Assembly (NCBI GenBank): GCA_026712715.1
Contig: JAPOPW010000070.1
Span: 48,189 to 112,188, forward strand
Reading direction: 5' to 3'
Length of the DNA stretch: 64,000 nt
From: Immundisolibacterales bacterium
Lineage (GTDB): Bacteria > Pseudomonadota > Gammaproteobacteria > HK1
A program made the translations under genes and the position numbers. Below the pieces are notes generated by a model. It saw nothing but the letters and a program-made list of their open reading frames with translations. It ran no database searches and was not told the origin of the DNA. Shown in pieces: positions 10,709 to 18,539 of this stretch (position 1 is the first letter of the stretch; every line of letters starts with the position of its first letter).

Positions 10709-12715
10709 ATGAGCACGAATGCCTTGATTCCGACTTTGTTCGGAGTCGTCGGCCTCATCGCCGCGATGATCATCTACCAGCGGGTCCGCAGGTATCCGAC
10801 CGGCGACGCGAAGGTGGCCGAGATCGGCGATCAGATCCATCTCGGGGCGATGGTCTTCATGCGCCGCGAATACACCATGCTGGCCTGGTTCTGCCTCGTG
10901 CTCGTCGTGCTGCTGTGGTACTTCCTCGGATACAAGACCGCTCTCTCGTTCATCGCCGGGGCGGTCGCCTCGGCCGCGGCCGGCCTCATCGGCATGCGCA
11001 CGGCCACCCGCGCGAACGTGCGCACCACGGTCGCCGCGCACAACGAAGGCCGCGACGAGGCGCTCGCCGTCGCTTTCTTCGGAGGCTCGATCATGGGCCT
11101 CGCCGTCGCCTCCCTGGGGCTGCTGGGACTCGGCACCCTCTACCTTTTCTTCGGCGGCGATCCGGAAACCGCGCACTCGATCCACGGATTCGGCATGGGC
11201 GCCTCCAGCGTCGCCCTGTTCTCGAGGGTCGGCGGCGGGATCTTCACCAAGAGCGCGGATATCGGGGCGGATCTGGTCGGCAAGGTCGAAGCCGGCATCC
11301 CCGAGGACGATCCGCGCAACCCCGGGGTCATCGCCGACAACGTGGGCGACAACGTGGGCGACGTGGCGGGCATGGGCTCGGACATCTTCGAGTCCTATTG
11401 CGGGTCGATGATCGCCTCCATCGCGATCGCCTCCACCATGGTCATCGACGTGATGGACCCGCTCGGAGAGCGAACGGCCCTCATGTTCCTGCCCCTCGCC
11501 CTGGCCTCCACCGGGCTCGTCTGCTCCATCATCGGGATCGTGCTGGTGCGCGCTTTCGCGGCGCGGGAACCGGGGTTGGCGCTTCGTATCGGAACCATCG
11601 GTTCGGCGGTGATCTTCATCGCGCTCGCATTCGTCGTCATCCAGTGGGTGGAGGTCAGCTACAAGATCTGGCTGGCGGTGCTCGCCGGCGCCATCGGCGG
11701 GATCGTGATTGGCCTCGTCACCGAGTACTACACCTCGAGCGGCCCGGTGGAGCGGATTGCGCGCGCCGGCGAGACGGGACCCGCAACCGTGATCATCACC
11801 GGCTTCGCCAAGGGCATGGAGTCGGTAACCATCCCGGTGCTCACCCTGTGCGTCATCATCACCGTGTCGAGCCTGCTGGCCGGGCTCTACGGGGTGGGGC
11901 TCGCGGCGGTGGGGATGCTCGCCACCGTCGGCATGACCATGGCCATCGACGCCTACGGACCCGTCGCGGACAACGCGGGCGGGATTGCGGAGATGAGCGG
12001 ACTCGGCGAGGAGACCCGTGCCATCACCGACTCGCTCGACGAAGTCGGCAACACCACCGCAGCCATCGGCAAGGGGTTCGCAATCGGCGCGGCCGCCCTC
12101 GCCGCCCTCGCGATCATCGCCGCCTACGTGGAAACGATCTCCGCTGCGAAACCCGACTTCGTCCTCGCGATCAGCGATCCCAAGGTGCTCGTCGGGCTCT
12201 TCATCGGGGGTATCCTGCCCTTCTTAATCGCCTCGCTCACGATGACCGCGGTAGGCGATGCCGCCTACGAAATGATCAACGAGATCCGCCGCCAGTTCCG
12301 GGAGATCCCCGGCCTCCTCGAGGGCCGCGCGAAGCCCGACACGGCGCGCTGCGTCGACATCGCCACCGCCGCGGCGATCAAGCGGATGATCCCGCCCGGG
12401 GTCATCGCGGTGGCGGTGCCCTGGGTCGTCGGGTTCGGCATCGGGCCGGAGACCCTGGGAGGGGTCCTCGCCGGCGCGCTTCTCGGGTGCGTGCTCCTGG
12501 CTCTCACCATGGCGAACGCGGGCGGCGCCTGGGACAACGCCAAGAAGTTCGTCGAGAAGGGGAACCTCGGCGGGAAGGGCACCGACACCCATGCGGCGAC
12601 GGTGGTCGGCGACACCGTCGGCGACCCGTTCAAGGACACCTCCGGTCCGTCGATGAACATTCTCATCAACGTGATGGCGCTGGTGAGCCTGGTCATCGCA
12701 CCGCTCCTCGCCTGA
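10709..12715 (+). CDS. hppA: membrane-bound, K+-dependent-type pyrophosphatase (proton or sodium pump)
   Basis: A 668-residue multi-spanning V-type pyrophosphatase. It hydrolyses cytoplasmic PPi and uses the energy to pump ions across the inner membrane. Visible hallmarks are the substrate-site run beginning DIGADLVGKVE at residue ~184, the aspartate-rich DNVGDNVGD at ~210, and a second acidic/lysine set near the C-terminus (NAGGAWDNAKK, then GDPFKDTSGPS). In GNTTAAIGKG (~447-456) the diagnostic position is Ala, with Gly three residues later, the K+-dependent pattern; K+-independent enzymes have Lys there. Pumped-ion identity was not resolved. The open frame extends upstream, but ATG 10709, with GGAG at 10697-10700, gives the normal N-terminus. 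Confidence 0.95.
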   Translation: MSTNALIPTLFGVVGLIAAMIIYQRVRRYPTGDAKVAEIGDQIHLGAMVFMRREYTMLAWFCLVLVVLLWYFLGYKTALSFIAGAVASAAAGLIGMRTATRANVRTTVAAHNEGRDEALAVAFFGGSIMGLAVASLGLLGLGTLYLFFGGDPETAHSIHGFGMGASSVALFSRVGGGIFTKSADIGADLVGKVEAGIPEDDPRNPGVIADNVGDNVGDVAGMGSDIFESYCGSMIASIAIASTMVIDVMDPLGERTALMFLPLALASTGLVCSIIGIVLVRAFAAREPGLALRIGTIGSAVIFIALAFVVIQWVEVSYKIWLAVLAGAIGGIVIGLVTEYYTSSGPVERIARAGETGPATVIITGFAKGMESVTIPVLTLCVIITVSSLLAGLYGVGLAAVGMLATVGMTMAIDAYGPVADNAGGIAEMSGLGEETRAITDSLDEVGNTTAAIGKGFAIGAAALAALAIIAAYVETISAAKPDFVLAISDPKVLVGLFIGGILPFLIASLTMTAVGDAAYEMINEIRRQFREIPGLLEGRAKPDTARCVDIATAAAIKRMIPPGVIAVAVPWVVGFGIGPETLGGVLAGALLGCVLLALTMANAGGAWDNAKKFVEKGNLGGKGTDTHAATVVGDTVGDPFKDTSGPSMNILINVMALVSLVIAPLLA

Positions 12716-12793
12716 GACGGTGCCGACGCGACCCGGGGGAGGAGCCCGGATCGGCGCGGTCTCCCTGTTCTCCTCCATCCGGACCCGGGCCGC

Positions 12794-12823
12794 GCTCGGG
12801 CTCGGGCTCGGGCTCGGGCTCAG
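12794..12823. repeat. GCTCGG hexamer tandem repeat at the 3' end of the PPi-PFK gene
   Basis: Four exact copies plus one imperfect copy of GCTCGG run into the stop codon of the minus-strand phosphofructokinase gene, in the 105-bp gap between two convergent genes. It is a short microsatellite; a role in termination is possible but unsupported. Confidence 0.6.
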
Positions 12824-14082
12824 ATATCGAACCCGGCGGCGACCTTCTTCGGAACCGGCGCGTTCTTCAACCGCACGTAGGCGGGAAGACCGCCCTCGAA
12901 CGGGGGAAAGTCCTCACCGGCGATGAGCGGGCGAAGATATCTCCGGCACGCCTCCGTGATGCCGAAGCCGTCTTCCGTGATGTAGGCGCGCGGTACCTTC
13001 TTCTCCACGTTGGCGACCTCGGCAAGCGGGACCTCGCCCACCTCCCAGGCGTAGGGCTCATCGCTGACGCGCACGATCACCGGCATGACGGCATTCTTGC
13101 CCGCGCGCGCGAGCTCGACGGCGGCCCGCCCCATCGCGTAGGCCTGCTCGACGTCCGTGCCCGAGGCGATATGGCGGGCCGCACGCTGGAGATAGTCGGC
13201 CACCGCCCAGTGGAACTTGTAGCCATGGCGGGCCCGAATCATCGCCGCGACGACCGGGGCCACCCCGCCGAGTTGGGCGTGGCCGAATGCGTCCCGGGTA
13301 CCGGAATCGGAGAGGAATCGTCCGTCCGAGTAGCGCGCGCCCTCCGAGACCACCACGACGCAGTACCCCTGCGCGTCCACGCATTCACGCACCCGATCGA
13401 GAAACCGCTCGTCGTCAAAGGCCACCTCGGGAAAGATGATGATGTGCGGGGCGTCGCCCTCGAACTCGGCGGCGAGCCCTCCGGCGGCCGCGATCCAGCC
13501 CGCATGCCGGCCCATCACCTCCAGGATGAAGACCTTGGTCGAGGACCGGGCCATCGATCGGACGTCGAACGCCGCCTCGCGCACGGAGACCGCGACGTAC
13601 TTCGCGACCGAACCGAAGCCGGGGCAGTTGTCCGTGACGGGGAGGTCGTTGTCGACCGTCTTGGGAATTCCGATGCAGGTGATGGGGAATCCCATGCGCT
13701 CGCCGATCTGCGACACCTTGTGCGAGGTGTCCTGGGAGTCCCCGCCGCCGTTGTAGAAGAAGTAGCCGATGTCGTGGGCCCGAAAGACGTCGATGAGCCG
13801 CTCGTACTCGGCGGGAGCCTCCTCGAGTCCCTTGAGCTTGTGGCGGCACGATCCGAACGCGCCGGAAGGGGTGTGGCGAAGGGACGCGATTGCTTCCTCC
13901 GGTTCCTGACTGGTATCGATGAGATCCTCGGTCAGTGCACCGATGATGCCGTCCCGGCCGGCATAGACCTTGCCGAAGACCTCCGGATGACGGCGTGCGG
14001 TCTCGATGACCCCCGCCGCCGTCGCATTGATGACCGCGGTCACCCCGCCGGACTGGGCATAGAGGACGTTGCGGGCGCTCAT
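12820..14082 (-). CDS. pfp: pyrophosphate-dependent 6-phosphofructokinase
   Basis: A 420-residue enzyme that phosphorylates fructose 6-phosphate with PPi, reversibly. Motifs are GGGDS at 112-116 in the phosphoryl-donor site, PKTVDND at 140-146 (catalytic Asp and the Lys associated with PPi use) and MGRHAGW at 190-196 (sugar-phosphate binding). The frame stays open 72 codons further upstream, but MSARNVLYAQSGGVT from ATG 14082 is the normal N-terminus and has GAGAG upstream. It is convergent with hppA. PPi-PFK and membrane pyrophosphatase genes are found together in some methanotrophs, so a shared PPi economy is a sensible inference. Confidence 0.92.
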   Translation of the reverse strand: MSARNVLYAQSGGVTAVINATAAGVIETARRHPEVFGKVYAGRDGIIGALTEDLIDTSQEPEEAIASLRHTPSGAFGSCRHKLKGLEEAPAEYERLIDVFRAHDIGYFFYNGGGDSQDTSHKVSQIGERMGFPITCIGIPKTVDNDLPVTDNCPGFGSVAKYVAVSVREAAFDVRSMARSSTKVFILEVMGRHAGWIAAAGGLAAEFEGDAPHIIIFPEVAFDDERFLDRVRECVDAQGYCVVVVSEGARYSDGRFLSDSGTRDAFGHAQLGGVAPVVAAMIRARHGYKFHWAVADYLQRAARHIASGTDVEQAYAMGRAAVELARAGKNAVMPVIVRVSDEPYAWEVGEVPLAEVANVEKKVPRAYITEDGFGITEACRRYLRPLIAGEDFPPFEGGLPAYVRLKNAPVPKKVAAGFDI

Positions 14083-14516
14083 GGTCGTTTCTCTCGGCTG
14101 CACGAAGACGCGGGAGAATAGCGAAGCGGGCAGACGCGCGCTACCGATTCCGATTGCCGGCGGTCGCCGCGACCCGCGCGCGCCCATTCGTTGCGGATCG
14201 GCGGGCGGATTGCTCTCGCAAAGGGCCTGTTGACGAACCCCGGCGCGAGGGTCCTGCGCTGCGGCCATTGCGCCGGCCGTCGCATCGGCGGACCGCATGC
14301 TCCTTCATCGCAACGCCATCGCGTCCGTTCTCCTTCCAGTCCGCTTTCGCTCGTCAGGCTCCTCGACTTGTAGAGGAAACGCGTTTCGAGTCTCCGAATC
14401 ACGCCGAATTCAAACCTTGCCGCCAGCCGTCCCCTCCCGAATCCTAGCCGTACCTACCGGGGGAGACTGCTAGAATTCACCTGTCGTTCGAATCCCCAAC
14501 AATCGAGGCGCGGCCC
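14083..14516. promoter_or_regulatory. divergent intergenic region; extended -10 element before the M48 protease
   Basis: This 434-bp gap separates the minus-strand PPi-PFK and the plus-strand protease. An extended -10, TGC followed by TAGAAT (14468-14476), lies ~41 bp before the protease start; no good -35 is seen. Nothing else in the gap is convincing. Confidence 0.4.
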
Positions 14517-15989
14517 TTGTCCCCGGTCCGTCCATCCCGCGCGCGCCGCACGCCGAGATCCGTCCATTGGCGACTGGTGCTCGTGCTCGTGCTTGTTGGA
14601 ACGTTTGCGGCCGCACCCCGCGCGATGGCGGAGAACCGGCTACCCGACCTCGGCGACGCGGCCGGGGAAGCGCTCGACCGGTCGGCGGAGGATAGGCTCG
14701 GCCAAGCGTTCCTTCGCCAGATCCGGCGGCGGCTCAGTCTTGTCGACGATCCCGAAGTAAGCGATTACATCGACGGGCTCGGGCAACGGATCGCGCGCGC
14801 GGACCCGGAGCGCCGCTACCGGTTCCTCGTGGTCGACGCTCCGACGGTCAATGCGTTTGCGGGACCAGGCGGCGTCATTGCCGTGAACGCGGGTCTCGTG
14901 GTCATCACGGAGTCCGAGAGCGAGCTCGCGGCGGTGCTCGCCCACGAGATTGCCCACGTCACCCAGCGACACCTCGCCCAACTCATCGAGCGCTCAGGGC
15001 TTGCCTCGCTCGCCACCCTTGCGAGCGTGTTCGCGAGCATCGTGATCGCGACCCAGAACCCCGAAGCCGGGCAGGCCGCCATTGCGGCGACCGCGGCCGG
15101 CGCGCAGCAGTCCGCACTCCGGTTCTCACGCGAGAAGGAGATGGAGGCGGATCGAACCGGCATGGCCCTGCTCCATCAGGCCGGTTTCGACCCCCGCGCG
15201 GTTCCTGCCTTTTTCGAGCGGTTTCAGGACTGGCAACGGTTCACCTCCACGCCGCCCGAGTTCCTTTCCTCTCACCCCGTCACACTCTCGCGAATCGCCG
15301 ATACGCGTGGACGTGCGGAGCAGTTCGCGCCGCGTACCTACCGGGAGAGTGCCGATTACCCGTTGATTCGCGCGAAGATGCGGGTCCGGCTCGCTACCAA
15401 GCCCGGTGCCATGGTCGAACATTTCCGGGCGAGGGTCTCGGCGGCCGGCCGGGATTCCGCCGAAGCGGACCGCTACGGACTCGCGCTCGCCCTGATGGGC
15501 GCCAGCCGGCACGAGGAGGCGAGCGTCATTCTCGAGGAGCTCCGTCGGGAATTTCCCGATCGGCCGGCGCACCGCGCGGCCGAAGCGCAGAGCTATTCGG
15601 CGCTCGGCGAGAGCGACCGCGCGATCGAGCTGCTCGCCGCTTCCCTCGAGTGGTTCCCCGACAATCGGGCCCTCGTTTACGGGTACGGCCGGGAGCTCGT
15701 GCGAGTGGGCCGCCCGGACGAAGCCGCCGCCCACCTTCGACATTTCCAGCGCTCTCACGATTCCGATCCGGCGCTCTACCGACTGCTCGGCCTGGCCCAC
15801 GAGCGAGCGGGCCGGCGAGCCGCATCCCACGTGGCGCTCGCCGAGTACCACTATCGAAACGGCGATCTCGAGTCCGCCATCCGGCAGCTTGAAATCGCGC
15901 TCGCCGATCCCGCCATCGACGACTACCATGCAGCGCGGGCGCAGGCGCGGCGCGAGGAACTGATGGACGAACGGCCCGGACGTTCCTGA
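14517..15989 (+). CDS. periplasmic M48-family metalloprotease with C-terminal repeats (BepA/YfgC-like)
   Basis: A 490-residue exported zinc protease. A Leu/Val-rich signal segment (residues ~18-32) ends AMAEN. The zinc motif HEIAH is at 143-147, and the third ligand glutamate lies in KEMEADRTGMAL (~212). From ~300 onward come helical repeats resembling TPRs (GLALALMGASRHEEASVILEE and similar). This is the layout of BepA, which handles outer-membrane protein assembly and quality control in the periplasm. The start is a TTG at 14517; the signal peptide fits it, though an internal start just before the hydrophobic core is possible. mutM follows 24 bp later. Confidence 0.88.
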   Translation: MSPVRPSRARRTPRSVHWRLVLVLVLVGTFAAAPRAMAENRLPDLGDAAGEALDRSAEDRLGQAFLRQIRRRLSLVDDPEVSDYIDGLGQRIARADPERRYRFLVVDAPTVNAFAGPGGVIAVNAGLVVITESESELAAVLAHEIAHVTQRHLAQLIERSGLASLATLASVFASIVIATQNPEAGQAAIAATAAGAQQSALRFSREKEMEADRTGMALLHQAGFDPRAVPAFFERFQDWQRFTSTPPEFLSSHPVTLSRIADTRGRAEQFAPRTYRESADYPLIRAKMRVRLATKPGAMVEHFRARVSAAGRDSAEADRYGLALALMGASRHEEASVILEELRREFPDRPAHRAAEAQSYSALGESDRAIELLAASLEWFPDNRALVYGYGRELVRVGRPDEAAAHLRHFQRSHDSDPALYRLLGLAHERAGRRAASHVALAEYHYRNGDLESAIRQLEIALADPAIDDYHAARAQARREELMDERPGRS

Positions 15990-16013
15990 TGACGGTGAAC
16001 GTCCGCCCCGGGC

Positions 16014-16829
16014 ATGCCTGAGCTGCCCGAGGTCGAGACGACCCGGCGCGAGCTCGAACCGCGTCTGGTCGGGCGGCGGGTAGACCGGGTGCTCGTCCGG
16101 AATCCGCGCCTTCGCTGGCCGATTCCGCCGGAGCTCGTTTCCCGTCTCGAGGGGCGAAGGATCCTGAGGCTGGGGCGACGCGCCAAGTACCTCCTTGCGT
16201 CCAACGCGGCCGGTACCGCGCTCATTCATCTCGGAATGTCCGGGAGCCTCCGGTTGGTTGCAATGGGCGAGGAAGCGGGTCCGCACGACCACGTCGATTG
16301 GCATCTCGAGGACGGGCAAGCCCTTCGTTACCGCGACCCGCGTCGCTTCGGCACGATGCTCTGGTGCGACGGGCCGACCGACCGCCACCCGCTTCTGTCA
16401 CGTCTCGGTCCCGAGCCGTTTTCCGATTCCTTTCATGGGAACTGGCTCTACGAACGGTCCAGGGGACGCCGCGCAGCCGTGAAGTCCTTCCTGATGGATG
16501 GCCGGACGGTCGCCGGAGTTGGCAACATCTACGCCAACGAAGCGCTGTTCCACGCCGGGATTCACCCTGCCCGGCCGGCCGGGCGGGTTGCACGCGCTCG
16601 CTACCACAGGTTGGCGTGCGCCGTGCGGCGGATTCTCACGCACTCGATCGGCTCCGGGGGAACCTCATTGCGAGACTATGTCCGGACCGACGGTGAACCG
16701 GGACGCTATCAGGGACGTCTGCTGGTATACGACCGCGCGGGCGAAGCGTGCGTTCGTTGCCGCGCCGCGCTTCGCGGACGGACCATCGGCCAACGTTCGA
16801 CGGTGTGGTGTCCACTATGCCAGCGATAG
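16014..16829 (+). CDS. mutM: formamidopyrimidine-DNA glycosylase
   Basis: A 271-residue Fpg/MutM, the usual length. MPELPEVET at the start supplies the catalytic Pro2 (Schiff base) and Glu3. LIHLGMSG (~74) is the family strand carrying the conserved intercalation region. VAGVGNIYANEALF (~165) is the helix-two-turn-helix signature. The C-terminal zinc finger has four cysteines (CVRC near residue 246 and CPLC near 267). It excises 8-oxoguanine and other oxidised purines from DNA. It follows the M48 protease closely and may be co-transcribed with it. Confidence 0.97.
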   Translation: MPELPEVETTRRELEPRLVGRRVDRVLVRNPRLRWPIPPELVSRLEGRRILRLGRRAKYLLASNAAGTALIHLGMSGSLRLVAMGEEAGPHDHVDWHLEDGQALRYRDPRRFGTMLWCDGPTDRHPLLSRLGPEPFSDSFHGNWLYERSRGRRAAVKSFLMDGRTVAGVGNIYANEALFHAGIHPARPAGRVARARYHRLACAVRRILTHSIGSGGTSLRDYVRTDGEPGRYQGRLLVYDRAGEACVRCRAALRGRTIGQRSTVWCPLCQR

Positions 16830-16898
16830 CCGTAGGTACCCGGCTGGCGTACCGTCGTTCATCGCCCACCACTCGCCGCCACACGTGGAGAACCCGAC

Positions 16899-17087
16899 AT
16901 GGCCGGAGTCAAGGTCAAGGTCCCCTTCGAAATCCACCCCGACGCGTATGAGATGCTTGTGTCGATTGCAGAACGATACGAGCTGCCCGACCCGTCCAAG
17001 GCGCTTCGCTGTCTCCTTGACTATGCGGCGACGGACGGCGACTGGGACGAGATTTTCCGGGAAATCCGCTGTCGGCGGTGCGGTTGA
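16899..17087 (+). CDS. small conserved protein with a C-terminal CRRCG motif
   Basis: A 62-residue cytoplasmic protein, probably mostly helical, ending IFREIRCRRCG. Central residues (LPDPSKALRCLLDYAAT) look like a compact helical domain and the final CxxC could bind a metal or form a disulfide. I recall similar small proteins in proteobacteria but know no function. It starts at ATG 16899, 69 bp after mutM, and is convergent with the dioxygenase gene at 17120. The acidic, non-repetitive composition supports real coding. Confidence 0.6.
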   Translation: MAGVKVKVPFEIHPDAYEMLVSIAERYELPDPSKALRCLLDYAATDGDWDEIFREIRCRRCG

Positions 17088-17119
17088 ACGGGCCGTAACG
17101 CGGCCGACCGGACGTGCTT

Positions 17120-18079
17120 CTAGGACGCGGCCGGCATGTCGGCTTCCCGGATATCGCGCGTCTGCGCCGCCACCGCCGCAATCTGGGTCTCGTCCCACGC
17201 CTCTTCCTGCTGAAGAGCGAACAGTGACGTGTAGCCGCCCGACCAGTCCGGCGGCACCTGACACGGGCGAGGGTCATGGTGCGCGTAGCGGGCACGGCGA
17301 CCACGGACGATCGTTCCTTCGAAGCGGCTCGGCAGAGGGTTGGCGGTATACGTGAACGCGTCCGCGGCGGAGTAGACGTTGAGCAGAAGCGGGCGCCCGA
17401 GGCCGGAGAGGTTCGGACGCGAGCCGTGGATTGTCCGACAGTTGTGGATCGTGATCGAGCCGGCCGGGCCCATGAGGTACTGGGCCGTGTCGAGGGGCAC
17501 CTTGCGGAGATCTCGCTCCGAAAGGCACCCGACCCACTGGCCCTTGTCGTTGTACTCGTCAAAGAGCTCGCCCTTGTGGCTGCCCGGAATCACGCCAAGC
17601 GGACCCTGGTCGGAACCCACGTCATGCAGGTACGTGCCGACCGTCAGGGGACTGTAGTTGGTGTGCGGCCAGTACTGGATATCCTGGTGCCACTTGACTT
17701 CCTCGCCGCCCTCGGCCCACTTGAAATTCAGCTTCGAGTGGTGGAACTTGACGTCGGGACCGACGAGATCGGCAACGATGTCGGGAATGAGCGACTCGGA
17801 TGCGAACTTCCAGTACCGCTCGTCGTGCTCCACCGGACTCGATAGTCGCCGAAGCCGCGGATTGTCCGGGCCGTGCCCGGGCTCCAGATCGAAAATCGCG
17901 TCGGATTTCTCGACCGCCCTGCTCCTTTCCACCCACTGGGCGGTGACCTCGAGCATCGCCCGCACGAGTTGGGGCGCGACAATGCGCTCGACCAGGAGAT
18001 AGCCGTTTTCGAAGTAGGACTCGCGCTGCGACTGGGCAAGAACGCGGGGAGGGATTTTCAGGACCTGTTCTGGCGTCAT
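17120..18079 (-). CDS. phytanoyl-CoA dioxygenase (PhyH) family Fe(II)/2-oxoglutarate oxygenase
   Basis: A 319-residue PhyH-family protein. The facial triad is visible as His131-x-Asp133 (in VKWHQDIQYW) and His218 (in NCRTIHGSRPN), with Arg221 positioned to bind 2-oxoglutarate. GPLGVIPGSHKGELF (~159-173) is the family core strand. The sequence around HQD differs from ectoine hydroxylase (EctD), so another small-molecule hydroxylation is more likely; the substrate is unknown. No Shine-Dalgarno lies before ATG 18079. Instead a palindrome (18089-18120) overlaps a putative promoter. It lies next to dnaA, where rpmH/rnpA are often found. Confidence 0.85.
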   Translation of the reverse strand: MTPEQVLKIPPRVLAQSQRESYFENGYLLVERIVAPQLVRAMLEVTAQWVERSRAVEKSDAIFDLEPGHGPDNPRLRRLSSPVEHDERYWKFASESLIPDIVADLVGPDVKFHHSKLNFKWAEGGEEVKWHQDIQYWPHTNYSPLTVGTYLHDVGSDQGPLGVIPGSHKGELFDEYNDKGQWVGCLSERDLRKVPLDTAQYLMGPAGSITIHNCRTIHGSRPNLSGLGRPLLLNVYSAADAFTYTANPLPSRFEGTIVRGRRARYAHHDPRPCQVPPDWSGGYTSLFALQQEEAWDETQIAAVAAQTRDIREADMPAAS

Positions 18080-18088
18080 GGCCGGGCG

Positions 18089-18120
18089 CTCGAAGTATGC
18101 CGGAGCCCGGCATGTTCGAG
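18089..18120 (-). promoter_or_regulatory. palindrome over the putative -10 and start of the PhyH-family gene
   Basis: Arms 18089-18103 and 18107-18120 pair as CTCGAA plus ATGCCGG against CCGGCAT plus TTCGAG, with a small internal mismatch and a 3-nt centre. It lies 10-41 bp upstream of the PhyH start codon. It could be a repressor operator or an RNA hairpin. Confidence 0.5.
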
Positions 18121-18140
18121 CGTGGCTACCATGGTGTCAA
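18112..18140 (-). promoter_or_regulatory. candidate promoter for the PhyH-family gene
   Basis: On the minus strand a perfect TTGACA (plus coordinates 18135-18140) is followed by a 17-bp spacer and the weak hexamer GAACAT (18112-18117), which lies inside the palindrome. A good -35 with a poor -10 fits a regulated promoter. Confidence 0.4.
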
Positions 18141-18539
18141 CCGCTGCCCCCGGCGAGCCGACCGGCCCGGGACCGGGTCCGTCGGTTCCCCGCGGCGAGA
18201 TCGCTCGCCGCCGGCCTTCGTTCCGAACACGGCGCACCGTGTTCGCGAACTCGCTTGCGGGAACCCTTGTCGTCGGGGCCGCTGGCGCCGTTCACCCTTG
18301 GCACACCGCATCGCGCCATTCTCGATTCGGTTTCGGTGCCGTGCCGCATCCGCTGATGGCCGGCCGGCATCGGTTGACCGCCACTTGCGGTCACGCCGAC
18401 GGTTGGCGCAGGGCCGACCGAGGGTGTATTAATACGTCTCGGACCCGCGCAGCGCACGGTCCGGATTCGGCCGGGAGACGGACCCTCGACGCCCGGGCCT
18501 CGGAGCGAACTCCACCCGCGTCCTAGGGGAGGTGGTACG
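18141..18539 (+). promoter_or_regulatory. dnaA upstream region with candidate promoter
   Basis: A possible dnaA promoter is TTGGCG (18403-18408), an 18-bp spacer and TATTAA (18427-18432). No clear DnaA box was seen in this gap. Neither rpmH nor rnpA, the common dnaA neighbours, is present. Confidence 0.4.

Noticed and set aside
10633..14121. 1162-codon plus-strand frame across hppA and PPi-PFK
   Set aside because: It lies in the wrong frame of hppA, then antisense to PPi-PFK, and its protein is repetitive Arg/Gly/His sequence.
14485..14500. GTTCGAATCCC resembling a tRNA T-loop
   Set aside because: No matching T-stem, acceptor stem or anticodon arm around it.
15790..15840. Other CACGTG sites (near 15800, 44785, 45450, 60800)
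   Set aside because: They lack the TGTT/AACA flanks of parS.
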